A stretch of DNA of 8,045 nucleotides from Nitrospinota bacterium (GTDB lineage Bacteria; UBA8248), in contig WTGD01000432.1 in NCBI GenBank assembly GCA_011523725.1, forward strand, positions 1-8,045, read 5' to 3'. A program made the translations under genes and the position numbers. Positions 1 through 6,264 of this stretch are shown piece by piece. Below the pieces are notes generated by a model. It searched no databases, was not told the origin of the DNA, and saw nothing but the letters and a program-made list of their open reading frames with translations. The first letter of the stretch is position 1. Each line of letters opens with the position of its first letter.

Positions 1-1
1 C

Positions 2-193
2 CAGGACAAGGGCTACGACAGAGGCGAGCTCATCGAGCGCGTCCATGCGCCCATCGGTCTCGACATCGGCGCCGATACGCCGGGTGAGATCGGGGTCGCC
101 ATCGTCGCCGAACTCATCCGCCACCGCCGCCGGGGCGAGGCGGAAAGCGAGGGCGCAGGCAGCAAAAGGGTGCAACTCAGAAGAAAATCTTAA
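2..193 (+). CDS. XdhC/CoxI family protein, C-terminal fragment
   Basis: This is the last 63 residues of a gene that enters from the left edge and ends at TAA 191-193. The recognisable stretch is RVHAPIGLDIGADTPGEI (residues 14-31 of the fragment) followed by AIVAELI. This is the hallmark C-terminal segment of XdhC/CoxI proteins, where the consensus is close to 'aPiGLdIGaetPeEIAvsI.AEI'. These cytosolic proteins bind or sulfurate the molybdenum cofactor and insert it into xanthine-dehydrogenase or CO-dehydrogenase-type hydroxylases. A basic tail (RHRRRGEAE to LRRKS) follows the conserved part. The Rossmann-type portion and any CxxC motif lie outside the window, so the exact subfamily cannot be judged. 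It runs the same way as comF, 81 bases downstream, but no functional link is evident. Confidence 0.8.
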   Translation, partial: QDKGYDRGELIERVHAPIGLDIGADTPGEIGVAIVAELIRHRRRGEAESEGAGSKRVQLRRKS

Positions 194-274
194 AGTTTCT
201 TGCCGCAACAGGCCCGTACGAGGGGGCCGCATACCTTACAACCCAGGACCCGAAGCGAGTGAATTCCGGGAATC

Positions 275-1030
275 ATGGGTTATCTCCGCAGGCTCATCGG
301 CGCAGCAACGGATTTCCTCATCCCGCCGAAATGTCTTTTGTGCTCTGCTTCCATGAAAATCGGCGACCCGCATACGATATGCGTCCCCTGCACGGAAGCC
401 TTCGAGCGCTTTGAACCCCCCTGGTGCCCCAGGTGCGGCAATCCTTTTCACTCCCTGACCGTCCTCGCTCATTCCCCGGCCCACGTCTGCGCGGATTGCC
501 TGGAAAGCGGACACCACTACGACATGGCCCGCGCCATCGGCGCGTATGAGGGCTCGCTTCGGGAATCGGTCCACCTCTTCAAGTTCCAGGGTTATACCAA
601 GCTGGCGCGCGAGTTCGCGCCCCTGCTCGCCGAACTCGCGACGGAGGAACTCGGAATGGATGAAAATACCGGGAACGTGTTGGTGACGCACGTGCCCATC
701 GACCCCGCCCGCTGGAGGATGCGAGGCTTCGATCAGGCGATGCTGCTGGCGATCAGGACAGGGGAGCACCTGGGGCTCCCCCACGCGGACCTCCTCGAGC
801 GCGCGAAGGCGACCCGCTCGCAGACGGGTCTCTCTGCGCGGGAGCGGCGCCGGAACATGCGTGGCGTCTTCCGGGTTCGTCCCAGGGGAGCGCGCCAAAA
901 ACTCGAAGCGGCCACGTGCATCCTCATCGACGACGTCGTCACGACGGGCTCGACCGCCTCGGCCTGCGCCCGAGAACTCAAGAAAGCGGGCGCCGAAGCC
1001 GTGCACCTGCTCACGATATGCCGATCTTGA
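275..1030 (+). CDS. comF: ComF/GntX family phosphoribosyltransferase-like protein
   Basis: A 251-aa protein of the usual ComF/GntX length. The N-terminal part has four CxxC pairs (Cys20/23, 36/39, 51/54, 72/75), the zinc-ribbon-like region of the family, opening with FLIPPKCLLC. The middle has the conserved THVPIDPARWRMRGFDQA stretch and the RSQTGLSARERRRNMRG segment. The C-terminal type I PRTase fold ends in the PRPP-binding loop LIDDVVTTGST (residues 217-227), with both acidic residues Asp219-Asp220 intact. ComF proteins support DNA uptake in competent bacteria, and GntX supports carbon use. The role in non-competent species is unclear, and no reaction has been firmly assigned. The ATG at 275 has only a weak GGGAA just upstream, but it places the FxxPP-C-xx-C start exactly where homologues have it. 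No terminator is obvious downstream. Confidence 0.92.
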   Translation: MGYLRRLIGAATDFLIPPKCLLCSASMKIGDPHTICVPCTEAFERFEPPWCPRCGNPFHSLTVLAHSPAHVCADCLESGHHYDMARAIGAYEGSLRESVHLFKFQGYTKLAREFAPLLAELATEELGMDENTGNVLVTHVPIDPARWRMRGFDQAMLLAIRTGEHLGLPHADLLERAKATRSQTGLSARERRRNMRGVFRVRPRGARQKLEAATCILIDDVVTTGSTASACARELKKAGAEAVHLLTICRS

Positions 1031-1115
1031 AGATAAGAGTTTTCGCGGAGACAGGCCGCGACCTGTCCCGACGGGTGAAATCATCGAAATTCTGTTAGGG
1101 TTGTGCGTAATCTTC

Positions 1116-2147
1116 TTACCTGTTCCCAGCCAACCTCGCCGCGAGGATGAGAGCGTCGGCCATGCTGGAGGGGTCGGCGAGGCCGCGTCCGGCGATGGGG
1201 TAGCCCGTTCCGTGCTCGACCGAAGTCCTGACGATGGGTAGGCCCAGCGTCACGTTGACGCCGCGCACGCTCGCCTGCCCCCGCGAGTCGAAGCGAAAGC
1301 ACATCAATTTCCCCGGAATGTGGCCCTGATCGTGATACATGGCCACGACGCCGCTGTAGTAGCCGCCCCGCAGTTTGCCGAAAATCGTGTCCGGCGGCTC
1401 CGGGCCGTGCGCATCGACGCCCATCTCCCTTAAATCCGCGACGGCGGGTGCGATTTCCTCCAATTCCTCTCTTCCGAACAAGCCGGCCTCGCCCGCGTGG
1501 GGGTTCAAGCCCGCGACGCCGATTCTGGGCTTTTTCCTGTCCAGATGGCGAAGGGCGTCGTCCAGAACACGCGCCACGTACACGACCCTCTTTCTCTTGA
1601 CGCGCCTGAGCGCGACCCGCAAGGGACAATGGGTGGACAGGTGCGCGATGCGTATCTTGCGATACGCCAGCATCATGACGGGCTGGCCCCCGCCGCACAG
1701 ATCGGCGAGCATCTCGGTATGACCGGGGTAGTCGTACCCCCCGGCTTGCAAGGATTCCTTGTTGATCGGCGCGGTTGCGATGGCGTCCACCAAGCCTTCG
1801 CGCGCCATCGAGACGGCTTTTTCGATGTACCGGCCGGCCGCCGCGCCCAGTTCGGGGAGGACTTTTCCGAAAACGCGGTGTTCGGGGGCCACATTTTTGA
1901 GATCGATCACGGGCGTGAGGGCGGAGTCTTCGTATTGCGCCAGTTTCGCCTCATCCTTGATTCGCTCAAGACGCGCGGTAATCTTCATCCGCCGGGCGTG
2001 TTTCCTCAGCACGGCCATGTCGCCCACGATGAGGGGCGCGCATTTTTTCCGAACGCCCGCCTCCTGTGCGGCTTTCAGACAAACCTCAGGCCCCAGCCCC
2101 GCCGGGTCTCCCATGGTCATCGCGATTACGGGTCGTCGTTTCGACAT
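1116..2147 (-). CDS. PdxA2-like 4-phospho-hydroxyacid dehydrogenase (PdxA family)
   Basis: This is a 343-aa member of the PdxA family of NAD-dependent, metal-dependent oxidative decarboxylases of 4-phosphorylated 3-hydroxy acids. I chose ATG 2147 (MSKRRPVIAM) over an in-frame ATG 13 codons upstream because GGAGAG sits 10 bases before it and homologues start here. Visible signatures are TMGDPAGLGPE (residues 11-21), APINK (126-130) and GHTE (142-145). The three family metal ligands appear as His173 in STHCPLR, His217 in GLNPHAGE and His272 in YHDQG. The segment YHDQGHIPGKL and the ending TSVEHGTGYPIAGRG resemble PdxA2-type (4-phospho-D-threonate/erythronate) enzymes more than the vitamin B6 enzyme PdxA. 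No pdxJ, ksgA or DUF1537 kinase lies nearby, so neither pathway is confirmed. It is divergent from the ThDP decarboxylase genes, so co-regulation is possible. Confidence 0.9.
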   Translation of the reverse strand: MSKRRPVIAMTMGDPAGLGPEVCLKAAQEAGVRKKCAPLIVGDMAVLRKHARRMKITARLERIKDEAKLAQYEDSALTPVIDLKNVAPEHRVFGKVLPELGAAAGRYIEKAVSMAREGLVDAIATAPINKESLQAGGYDYPGHTEMLADLCGGGQPVMMLAYRKIRIAHLSTHCPLRVALRRVKRKRVVYVARVLDDALRHLDRKKPRIGVAGLNPHAGEAGLFGREELEEIAPAVADLREMGVDAHGPEPPDTIFGKLRGGYYSGVVAMYHDQGHIPGKLMCFRFDSRGQASVRGVNVTLGLPIVRTSVEHGTGYPIAGRGLADPSSMADALILAARLAGNR

Positions 2148-2157
2148 CGCTTGTTTT

Positions 2158-2163
2158 CTCTCC
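2158..2163 (-). promoter_or_regulatory. Ribosome binding site deciding the pdxA2-like start
   Basis: On the minus strand this reads GGAGAG, with 10 bases to the ATG at 2147. It favours the downstream start over the in-frame ATG at 2186, which would add 13 residues unlike the family. Confidence 0.6.
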
Positions 2164-2203
2164 GCACCATACAGGGAAAATTTCACCCCGACTGAAAAAT
2201 CCG

Positions 2204-2212
2204 ATCATATCA
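2204..2212 (-). promoter_or_regulatory. Candidate extended -10 promoter for the pdxA2-like gene
   Basis: The minus strand reads TGATATGAT, an extended -10 (TGn) followed by TATGAT, a 5/6 match to TATAAT. It would give a leader of roughly 50 bases before the ATG at 2147. No convincing -35 box is seen, which is tolerated in extended -10 promoters. This is pattern-based only. Confidence 0.35.
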
Positions 2213-2247
2213 CTTCGGGCAGATTACCATATTCCCGCCGTCTTCGA

Positions 2248-2270
2248 TTCCGGGATTATTTCGCCCGGAA
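2248..2270. promoter_or_regulatory. 7-9-7 inverted repeat, possible operator in the divergent region
   Basis: TTCCGGG (2248-2254) and CCCGGAA (2264-2270) form a perfect inverted repeat around an AT-rich 9-base spacer. It lies midway between two divergent genes and upstream of the candidate -10 for the minus-strand gene. The size and symmetry suit a dimeric repressor or activator, but no regulator gene is in the window. Chance occurrence is possible. Confidence 0.3.
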
Positions 2271-2338
2271 CTCTTGACTTGAGCCTTATGCGGCACGGAA
2301 GATGGCCCCTCGGCAGATAAGAATATGTGATTCTCATC

Positions 2339-2344
2339 GAGAGG
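2339..2344 (+). promoter_or_regulatory. Ribosome binding site supporting a TTG start
   Basis: GAGAGG lies 7 bases before TTG 2352-2354. This is strong enough to choose that non-ATG start for the ThDP alpha subunit, since no suitable ATG exists near the expected N-terminus. Confidence 0.6.
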
Positions 2345-2351
2345 AAAATCC

Positions 2352-2861
2352 TTGAGCGAAAAGGGCGCAAGCGCACAGAAAACGGTCCGGAAACTCCACG
2401 AACTCGGCTTCACGCACGCTCTCATGATCCCCGACAGCGAGAGCCGTCTCCTATACGAAGCCCTGGAAAACGACCCCGAAATCGACCTGATCACCCCCTG
2501 CCGGGAGGGGGAGTCCGTCGCCATCGCCGCCGGGCTCTGGACGGGCGGCCTTAAACCCTTGCTCGTGATTCAGAACACGGGGCTGATGGAGGCGGGAGAC
2601 TCCCTGAGAGGCTGCGGGGTCGGCCCCAAGGTGCCCCTGCGCATGATGGTCGGCTGGCGGGGATACGGCGGCGCGACTGCCGGAAAGCTGCCGATCGATT
2701 CGGCCTATACCTACACCGAACCGCTGCTCGGGGCGTGGAGAATCCCGACCTGGCGCCTCATGTCGGACGATGACCTGGGAACGCTCGAACTGATGGACCA
2801 GACGGCGGCGGAAACTTCTTATCCGGCAGCCGTGATCACCGGCTACGGGTTCAATCCCTGA
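2352..2861 (+). CDS. ThDP-dependent decarboxylase alpha subunit (sulfopyruvate/phosphonopyruvate type)
   Basis: A 169-aa stand-alone pyrimidine-binding (PYR) domain of thiamine-diphosphate enzymes, like ComD, the alpha subunit of sulfopyruvate decarboxylase. Key features are HELGFTHALMIPDSE (residues 16-30), the block PCREGESVAIAAG (49-61) in which Glu52 is the likely cofactor-activating glutamate, VIQNTGLMEAGDSL, and VGWRG, which matches the VSWRG of ComD-type proteins. Length matches ComD (about 165-170 aa). It starts with TTG behind a good Shine-Dalgarno site. The beta subunit gene begins 14 bases after its stop, so the two are co-transcribed and should form a heteromer with the active site between subunits. 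The family decarboxylates sulfopyruvate in coenzyme M synthesis or phosphonopyruvate in phosphonate synthesis. No partner genes for either pathway are here, so the substrate is unknown. Confidence 0.85.
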   Translation: MSEKGASAQKTVRKLHELGFTHALMIPDSESRLLYEALENDPEIDLITPCREGESVAIAAGLWTGGLKPLLVIQNTGLMEAGDSLRGCGVGPKVPLRMMVGWRGYGGATAGKLPIDSAYTYTEPLLGAWRIPTWRLMSDDDLGTLELMDQTAAETSYPAAVITGYGFNP

Positions 2862-2874
2862 AAGGCGGACTCCC

Positions 2875-3459
2875 TTGATAGAGCGCATGGAACTGTTCCG
2901 CGCGGTGGCGGAGCGAAGAACGAACGAGATCGTGGTGATGACGATGACGGCTACTCTCCAGTGGCCGCTGGTCTCGGACAGCGAGCTTGATTTTGATTTC
3001 CTCGCCTTCGGCATGGGACACGCCGCCGATTTCGGCTTAGGCCTCGCCATCGCCCGGCCCGAGCGAAAAACCATCGTCTGGAAGGGCGACGGGGGGATGC
3101 TAATGAGCCTGGGCTCGCTGGTGACGCTGGCCAGGTATGCGCCTGAAAATTTGGTGGTCTTCCTGCTCGAGAACAGGAGTTACGAGATGGTGGGCGGCCA
3201 GGAACTTCCCCCGCGGGCGGATTTCGTCGAACTGGCGCGCGCCTCGGGCTTTGCGGGCGGCGGTGCGACGTCCAAAGGCAAGGTGGAGCGCATTGATTCC
3301 CTCAAAGCGTTTCAGGACGCCCTGCCCCGGATACTCACCGAGGCGGGCCCTCATTTCATCGTTTTGCCAGTGACGAACAGGGAGAAACTACCGCCGGTGA
3401 ACCATTCGAATCATGCGGAGAGAATCCAGACCCTGAGAAAGGCCCTGAACGTATCATAA
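2875..3459 (+). CDS. ThDP-dependent decarboxylase beta subunit (ComE-like)
   Basis: A 194-aa stand-alone diphosphate-binding (PP) domain completing the split ThDP enzyme. FGMGHAADFGLGLAIARPER (residues 45-64) corresponds to the glycine-rich lead-in. GDGG (71-74) starts the ThDP/Mg motif, which ends at Glu99-Asn100 in LLENRSYEMVGGQ, the expected spacing for the GDG-(25-30)-N signature. The start is probably TTG 2875, with AAGG 9 bases upstream; ATG 2887 is the alternative and would remove four residues. ComE-type proteins are about 185-190 aa, so length agrees. Two successive TTG starts suggest modest, matched translation of the subunits. The gene ends 14 bases from the convergent dehalogenase gene. 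The substrate is unassigned, as for the alpha subunit. Confidence 0.85.
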   Translation: MIERMELFRAVAERRTNEIVVMTMTATLQWPLVSDSELDFDFLAFGMGHAADFGLGLAIARPERKTIVWKGDGGMLMSLGSLVTLARYAPENLVVFLLENRSYEMVGGQELPPRADFVELARASGFAGGGATSKGKVERIDSLKAFQDALPRILTEAGPHFIVLPVTNREKLPPVNHSNHAERIQTLRKALNVS

Positions 3460-3473
3460 GCCCTGATGCGGCT

Positions 3474-4163
3474 TCATTTGCGAACCAGTACCCTCTCCAG
3501 TTCGTCGAGCGAGGCGATCTCCGCGTCGATTTCGTGCGGGACGCGCTCTTTTTTCTGTCCGAAACGATTGACCCAGACGACGCGGTATCCGAAATGAGAA
3601 GCGCCCGCGACGTCCCAGCCGTTCGATGAGAAAAAGCAGATTCTATCGGCGGGAACGCCTAGCCGGTCCACCGCCAGTTGATAGACCGATGCGTGCACCT
3701 TGAATATCCCTACACTCTCCACGGATAGAACGTCTTCGAGATATTCCTCGATTCCGGCGTTCTTCACTGCGCTGGCGAGCATTTCGGGAGAGCCGTTCGA
3801 GAGAATCGCGGCCCGCGCACCATCTTCGCGCAGCTTTGCCAGCACGCCCTTCACCTCGGGATACGCGCTCAGTTGCCTGTAGAGCATCATGAGTTCTTCG
3901 CGAAGGCGCGGGTTCTCCATCCCCAGCGTATCCATGGCGAAATCGAGCGCATCGCCGGTCACTTGCCAGAAATCCACGTGAGCGCCCATGAGGCTTCTCA
4001 GCCAGGTGTATTCGATCTGCTTGGTCCGCCAGAGCGAGGAGAGCGCCTGCCACTGATCGCCGAGCTCTGATTGTTTTTCCGCCGCCGCGGCGGTCACGTC
4101 GAACAGCGTGCCGTAGGCGTCGAACAGACAAAGGTCGATTTCATGATCACTCAGCAAGAGCAT
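3474..4163 (-). CDS. Type II haloacid dehalogenase (L-2-haloacid dehalogenase-like)
   Basis: A 229-aa HAD-superfamily hydrolase of the family's typical length. By family knowledge it hydrolyses (S)-2-haloacids to (R)-2-hydroxyacids in the cytoplasm. All positions known from L-2-haloacid dehalogenase YL have counterparts: nucleophile Asp15 and Thr19 in FDAYGTLFD, Arg46 in WRTKQIEYTW, Ser122 in LSNGS, Lys155, Tyr161 in VYQLA, and Ser179, Asn181, Trp183 and Asp184 in SSNGWD. One oddity is FKVHASVYQ at the Lys loop, where homologues usually have YKPDPRVYQ. The start is ATG 4163, with AGGAGG 8 bases upstream; the in-frame GTG at 4172 overlaps that site and is rejected. It lies 33 bases after an MDR gene on the same strand and is likely the last gene of that operon. 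Some family members are not true dehalogenases. Confidence 0.9.
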   Translation of the reverse strand: MLLLSDHEIDLCLFDAYGTLFDVTAAAAEKQSELGDQWQALSSLWRTKQIEYTWLRSLMGAHVDFWQVTGDALDFAMDTLGMENPRLREELMMLYRQLSAYPEVKGVLAKLREDGARAAILSNGSPEMLASAVKNAGIEEYLEDVLSVESVGIFKVHASVYQLAVDRLGVPADRICFFSSNGWDVAGASHFGYRVVWVNRFGQKKERVPHEIDAEIASLDELERVLVRK

Positions 4164-4171
4164 CTCATCCA

Positions 4172-4177
4172 CCTCCT
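4172..4177 (-). promoter_or_regulatory. Ribosome binding site deciding the dehalogenase start
   Basis: The minus strand reads AGGAGG with 8 bases to ATG 4163. An upstream in-frame GTG at 4170-4172 overlaps the site, so it cannot be the initiation codon served by it. Confidence 0.65.
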
Positions 4178-4196
4178 CACAATTCGGGTTTCTCCA

Positions 4197-5171
4197 CTAT
4201 GGCACCAGATTTATCTTGCCCAGAAACTTGCCGCTTAGAAGAAGCTCGTGCGATTCATTCGCCTGTTCCAGCGGCAGTTCACGCCCGATGTGAGGCCTGA
4301 TGGCGCCTCCTTCCAGCAAGGGAGCCAGACGCCTCAATATGCCCGGCACGAGGGGATTCAGATTGCCCGATGAGAGCGCCAGTATCCGGGCGTCCCGGCC
4401 CATGGCCGCAGGCAGGGGAATCGTCACCTCCGGCCCTTTGCCCGTCCCCGTTCCGACGATGACGATCCGGCCGTTGACAGCGTTGAGCTTGAGGTCCGAA
4501 GGCAGGTTGTCGCAGCCGATGTTTTCGACGACGACCTCGACGCCCCGGCCGGAAGTAAGCTCCATCACGCGCCTTGGCACGTCTTCTTCCCTGTAGTTGA
4601 TGGCCGCCTCAGCACCCGCCGCAAGACAGAAATCCGCCTTCTCCCCGGAACTGACCGTCGTAAACACCCGGCAACCGACCGCGCGGGCGAGCTGGATCGC
4701 CAGATAGCCCACGCCGCCGGCGCCTCCCTGCACGAGCACGCAGTCGCCCGGAGCCGCCTCTCCCTTCACGACCAGGGCGTTCCAAGCCGTGAGCAGGGGG
4801 ATGGGCAGCGCGGCGCCTTCCGCGAAGGTCATGGAATCGGGCAGCTTGCCCGTCGAGCCTGCGGGCAGCAGCCCTTTTTCGGCGTAAGCGCCAGTGGAGG
4901 CGCGGCCCCATACCCGGTCGCCCGGCGCGAACGCCTCGACGCCTTCGCCCACCGCCTCCACTTCGCCGGCGACGTCCGTGCCGCAGGTATAGGGCAGCGT
5001 CATCGCCGCCGCGCGCGGATGATTCCCCGAGCGTATCGCGACTTCGAGAGGATTCACCCCGGCGGCCGCAATCCGCACCAGCATTTCACCCGGCCCGGGC
5101 GCCGGCTCCGCCACCTCTTCCAAATCCATGGGATGCTCCAGCCCGAACCGCGTCACTCGTACCGCTTTCAT
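4197..5171 (-). CDS. Quinone oxidoreductase-like MDR protein, copy 1
   Basis: A 324-aa medium-chain dehydrogenase/reductase of the zinc-free NADPH:quinone oxidoreductase (QOR) type. Visible parts are the GroES-like N-terminal fold with GVNPLEVAIR (38-47) and VAGEVEAVGEGV (67-78), the substrate-side TAWNAL (128-133), the nucleotide-binding VLVQGGAGGVG (145-155) and AINYREED (190-197). The cysteine cluster that binds structural zinc in alcohol dehydrogenases is absent, as is normal for QORs. Such enzymes reduce quinones or the double bond of activated alkenes, including 2-haloacrylate in one studied case, using NADPH. GAGAGGAG precedes ATG 5171. It sits 23 bases downstream of its paralogue and 33 bases upstream of the dehalogenase start, so an operon is likely. 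The substrate is unknown. Confidence 0.9.
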   Translation of the reverse strand: MKAVRVTRFGLEHPMDLEEVAEPAPGPGEMLVRIAAAGVNPLEVAIRSGNHPRAAAMTLPYTCGTDVAGEVEAVGEGVEAFAPGDRVWGRASTGAYAEKGLLPAGSTGKLPDSMTFAEGAALPIPLLTAWNALVVKGEAAPGDCVLVQGGAGGVGYLAIQLARAVGCRVFTTVSSGEKADFCLAAGAEAAINYREEDVPRRVMELTSGRGVEVVVENIGCDNLPSDLKLNAVNGRIVIVGTGTGKGPEVTIPLPAAMGRDARILALSSGNLNPLVPGILRRLAPLLEGGAIRPHIGRELPLEQANESHELLLSGKFLGKINLVP

Positions 5172-5194
5172 CGCATTCTCCTCTCACGCCCCGG

Positions 5195-6169
5195 CTACGG
5201 GACCAGGACGACCTTGCCCAGGAACTGACCCTCCAGAACGTAGTCATGCGCCTCGTTCGCTTCCTCGAAACGCGACGCCTTGTCGACGTTGACCCGGAAC
5301 GCGCCCTCGCGCAGCAGGGGTGTGAAGCGGCGCACTACCTCCGGCATTTTCGGGAACAGGTTCACCACGGCCAGCCCCAGCACTACGGCGTCTTTCGTCA
5401 TGACCGCAGGCACCCGGAATTCCGCGCCCGGCCCCTTGCCCGTGCCCGTGCCGATGACGATGATCTTCCCGTCCACGCGGATGGCGTCCAGGTCCTTGTC
5501 GAAGTTATCGCAGGCGCAAAGCTCGACGATGACGTCGACGCCGCGCCCGCCGGTGAGCTCCATGCAACGCTCGGCGAAATCCTCCTCGCGGTAGTTGATC
5601 GTCTCGTCCGCACCCATTTCCCTGCAGAAATTCGCCTTCGCATCGGAACTCACCGTCGCGAAAACGCGGCAGCCCAGCCGCTTGGCGAGCTGAATCGCCG
5701 CCATGCCGACGCCGCCCGCGCCGCCTTGCACCAACACCGTCTCGCCGGGGCCCGCCCCCGTCTTGATGACGAGCGCGTTCCAGGCCGTGTAGAACGCCAC
5801 CGTGATGCAGGCGCCCTCTTCATACGAATAGGCTTCGGGCAGTTCCGCCGTGGCGTTGGCGACAAGCCGCACATTCTCGGCGTAGCTTCCGCCGACGGCG
5901 CGGCCATACACCCGCTGCCCGATCCGCCAGTCCTCCACGCCCTCGCCCAGGGCGATGATTTCCCCCGCCGCCTCGGCTCCGGGAACATAAGGGGGCGTCA
6001 CCAGCTTGGCGTAGGGGTGCTTGGCGGCCCGTATCGCCAGGTCCACCGGGTTGACGCCGACTGCGCCGGCTTTGATCAGCACCTCGCCGGGTTCGGGCTT
6101 CGCGTCTTCCACCTCGTCCACCCGCATGGGAACGTCCATGTTGAATTGATGCACGCGCACGGCTTTCAT
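5195..6169 (-). CDS. Quinone oxidoreductase-like MDR protein, copy 2
   Basis: This second 324-aa zinc-free MDR/QOR protein aligns with copy 1 end to end without a gap. My hand count gives about 168 identical positions of 324 (52%). Shared blocks are MKAVRV at the start, VLVQGGAGGVG (145-155), GCRVF (166-170), INYREED (191-197), IGTGTGKGP (239-247) and FLGK near the C-terminus. Differences cluster in substrate-side regions such as 121-127 (CITVAFY against ALPIPLL) and 291-300, so the two may differ in substrate. The start ATG 6169 has GGAGGAG 11 bases upstream. It is the first gene of the MDR-MDR-dehalogenase run, so the promoter should lie in 6170-6264. The role is likely NADPH-dependent reduction of a quinone or activated alkene; the specific substrate is not known. 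Confidence 0.9.
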   Translation of the reverse strand: MKAVRVHQFNMDVPMRVDEVEDAKPEPGEVLIKAGAVGVNPVDLAIRAAKHPYAKLVTPPYVPGAEAAGEIIALGEGVEDWRIGQRVYGRAVGGSYAENVRLVANATAELPEAYSYEEGACITVAFYTAWNALVIKTGAGPGETVLVQGGAGGVGMAAIQLAKRLGCRVFATVSSDAKANFCREMGADETINYREEDFAERCMELTGGRGVDVIVELCACDNFDKDLDAIRVDGKIIVIGTGTGKGPGAEFRVPAVMTKDAVVLGLAVVNLFPKMPEVVRRFTPLLREGAFRVNVDKASRFEEANEAHDYVLEGQFLGKVVLVP

Positions 6170-6227
6170 CAGAATTCACACTCCTCCGTTTTGAGAAACA
6201 GTCCAAAAGTTATCGAACGATATATAG

Positions 6228-6255
6228 GGTCCGCCCTGAATTTCATACAGGCGGA
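6228..6255 (-). terminator. Hairpin downstream of the DUF1194 gene, possible terminator
   Basis: GTCCGCC (6228-6234) and GGCGGAC (6249-6255) pair perfectly, and the stem can extend by two pairs across a one-base bulge. The hairpin begins 9 bases after the DUF1194 stop on the minus strand. The sequence after it is CCTATATATCG rather than a clean U-run, so an intrinsic terminator is only possible. It may instead mark the end of one transcript before the MDR operon promoter. Confidence 0.3.
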
Positions 6256-6264
6256 CGGGAAAGC

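Noticed and set aside
1050..1067. GACAGG/CCTGTC hairpin after comF as a terminator
   Set aside because: The stem is only 6 bp and no T-run follows, so it does not meet the usual criteria for an intrinsic terminator.
236..1084. Minus-strand open frame (282 codons) opposite comF
   Set aside because: It shadows a gene with intact cysteine and PRPP-loop motifs; the antisense translation is Arg/Gly/Ala-rich with no family features.
1497..2195. Plus-strand open frame (232 codons) opposite the pdxA2-like gene
   Set aside because: It is antisense to conserved PdxA motifs, with no protein signature of its own.
2274..2303. TTGACT as a -35 box for the ThDP operon
   Set aside because: No acceptable -10 hexamer lies 16-18 bases downstream; the best is GAAGAT, with 3/6 matches.
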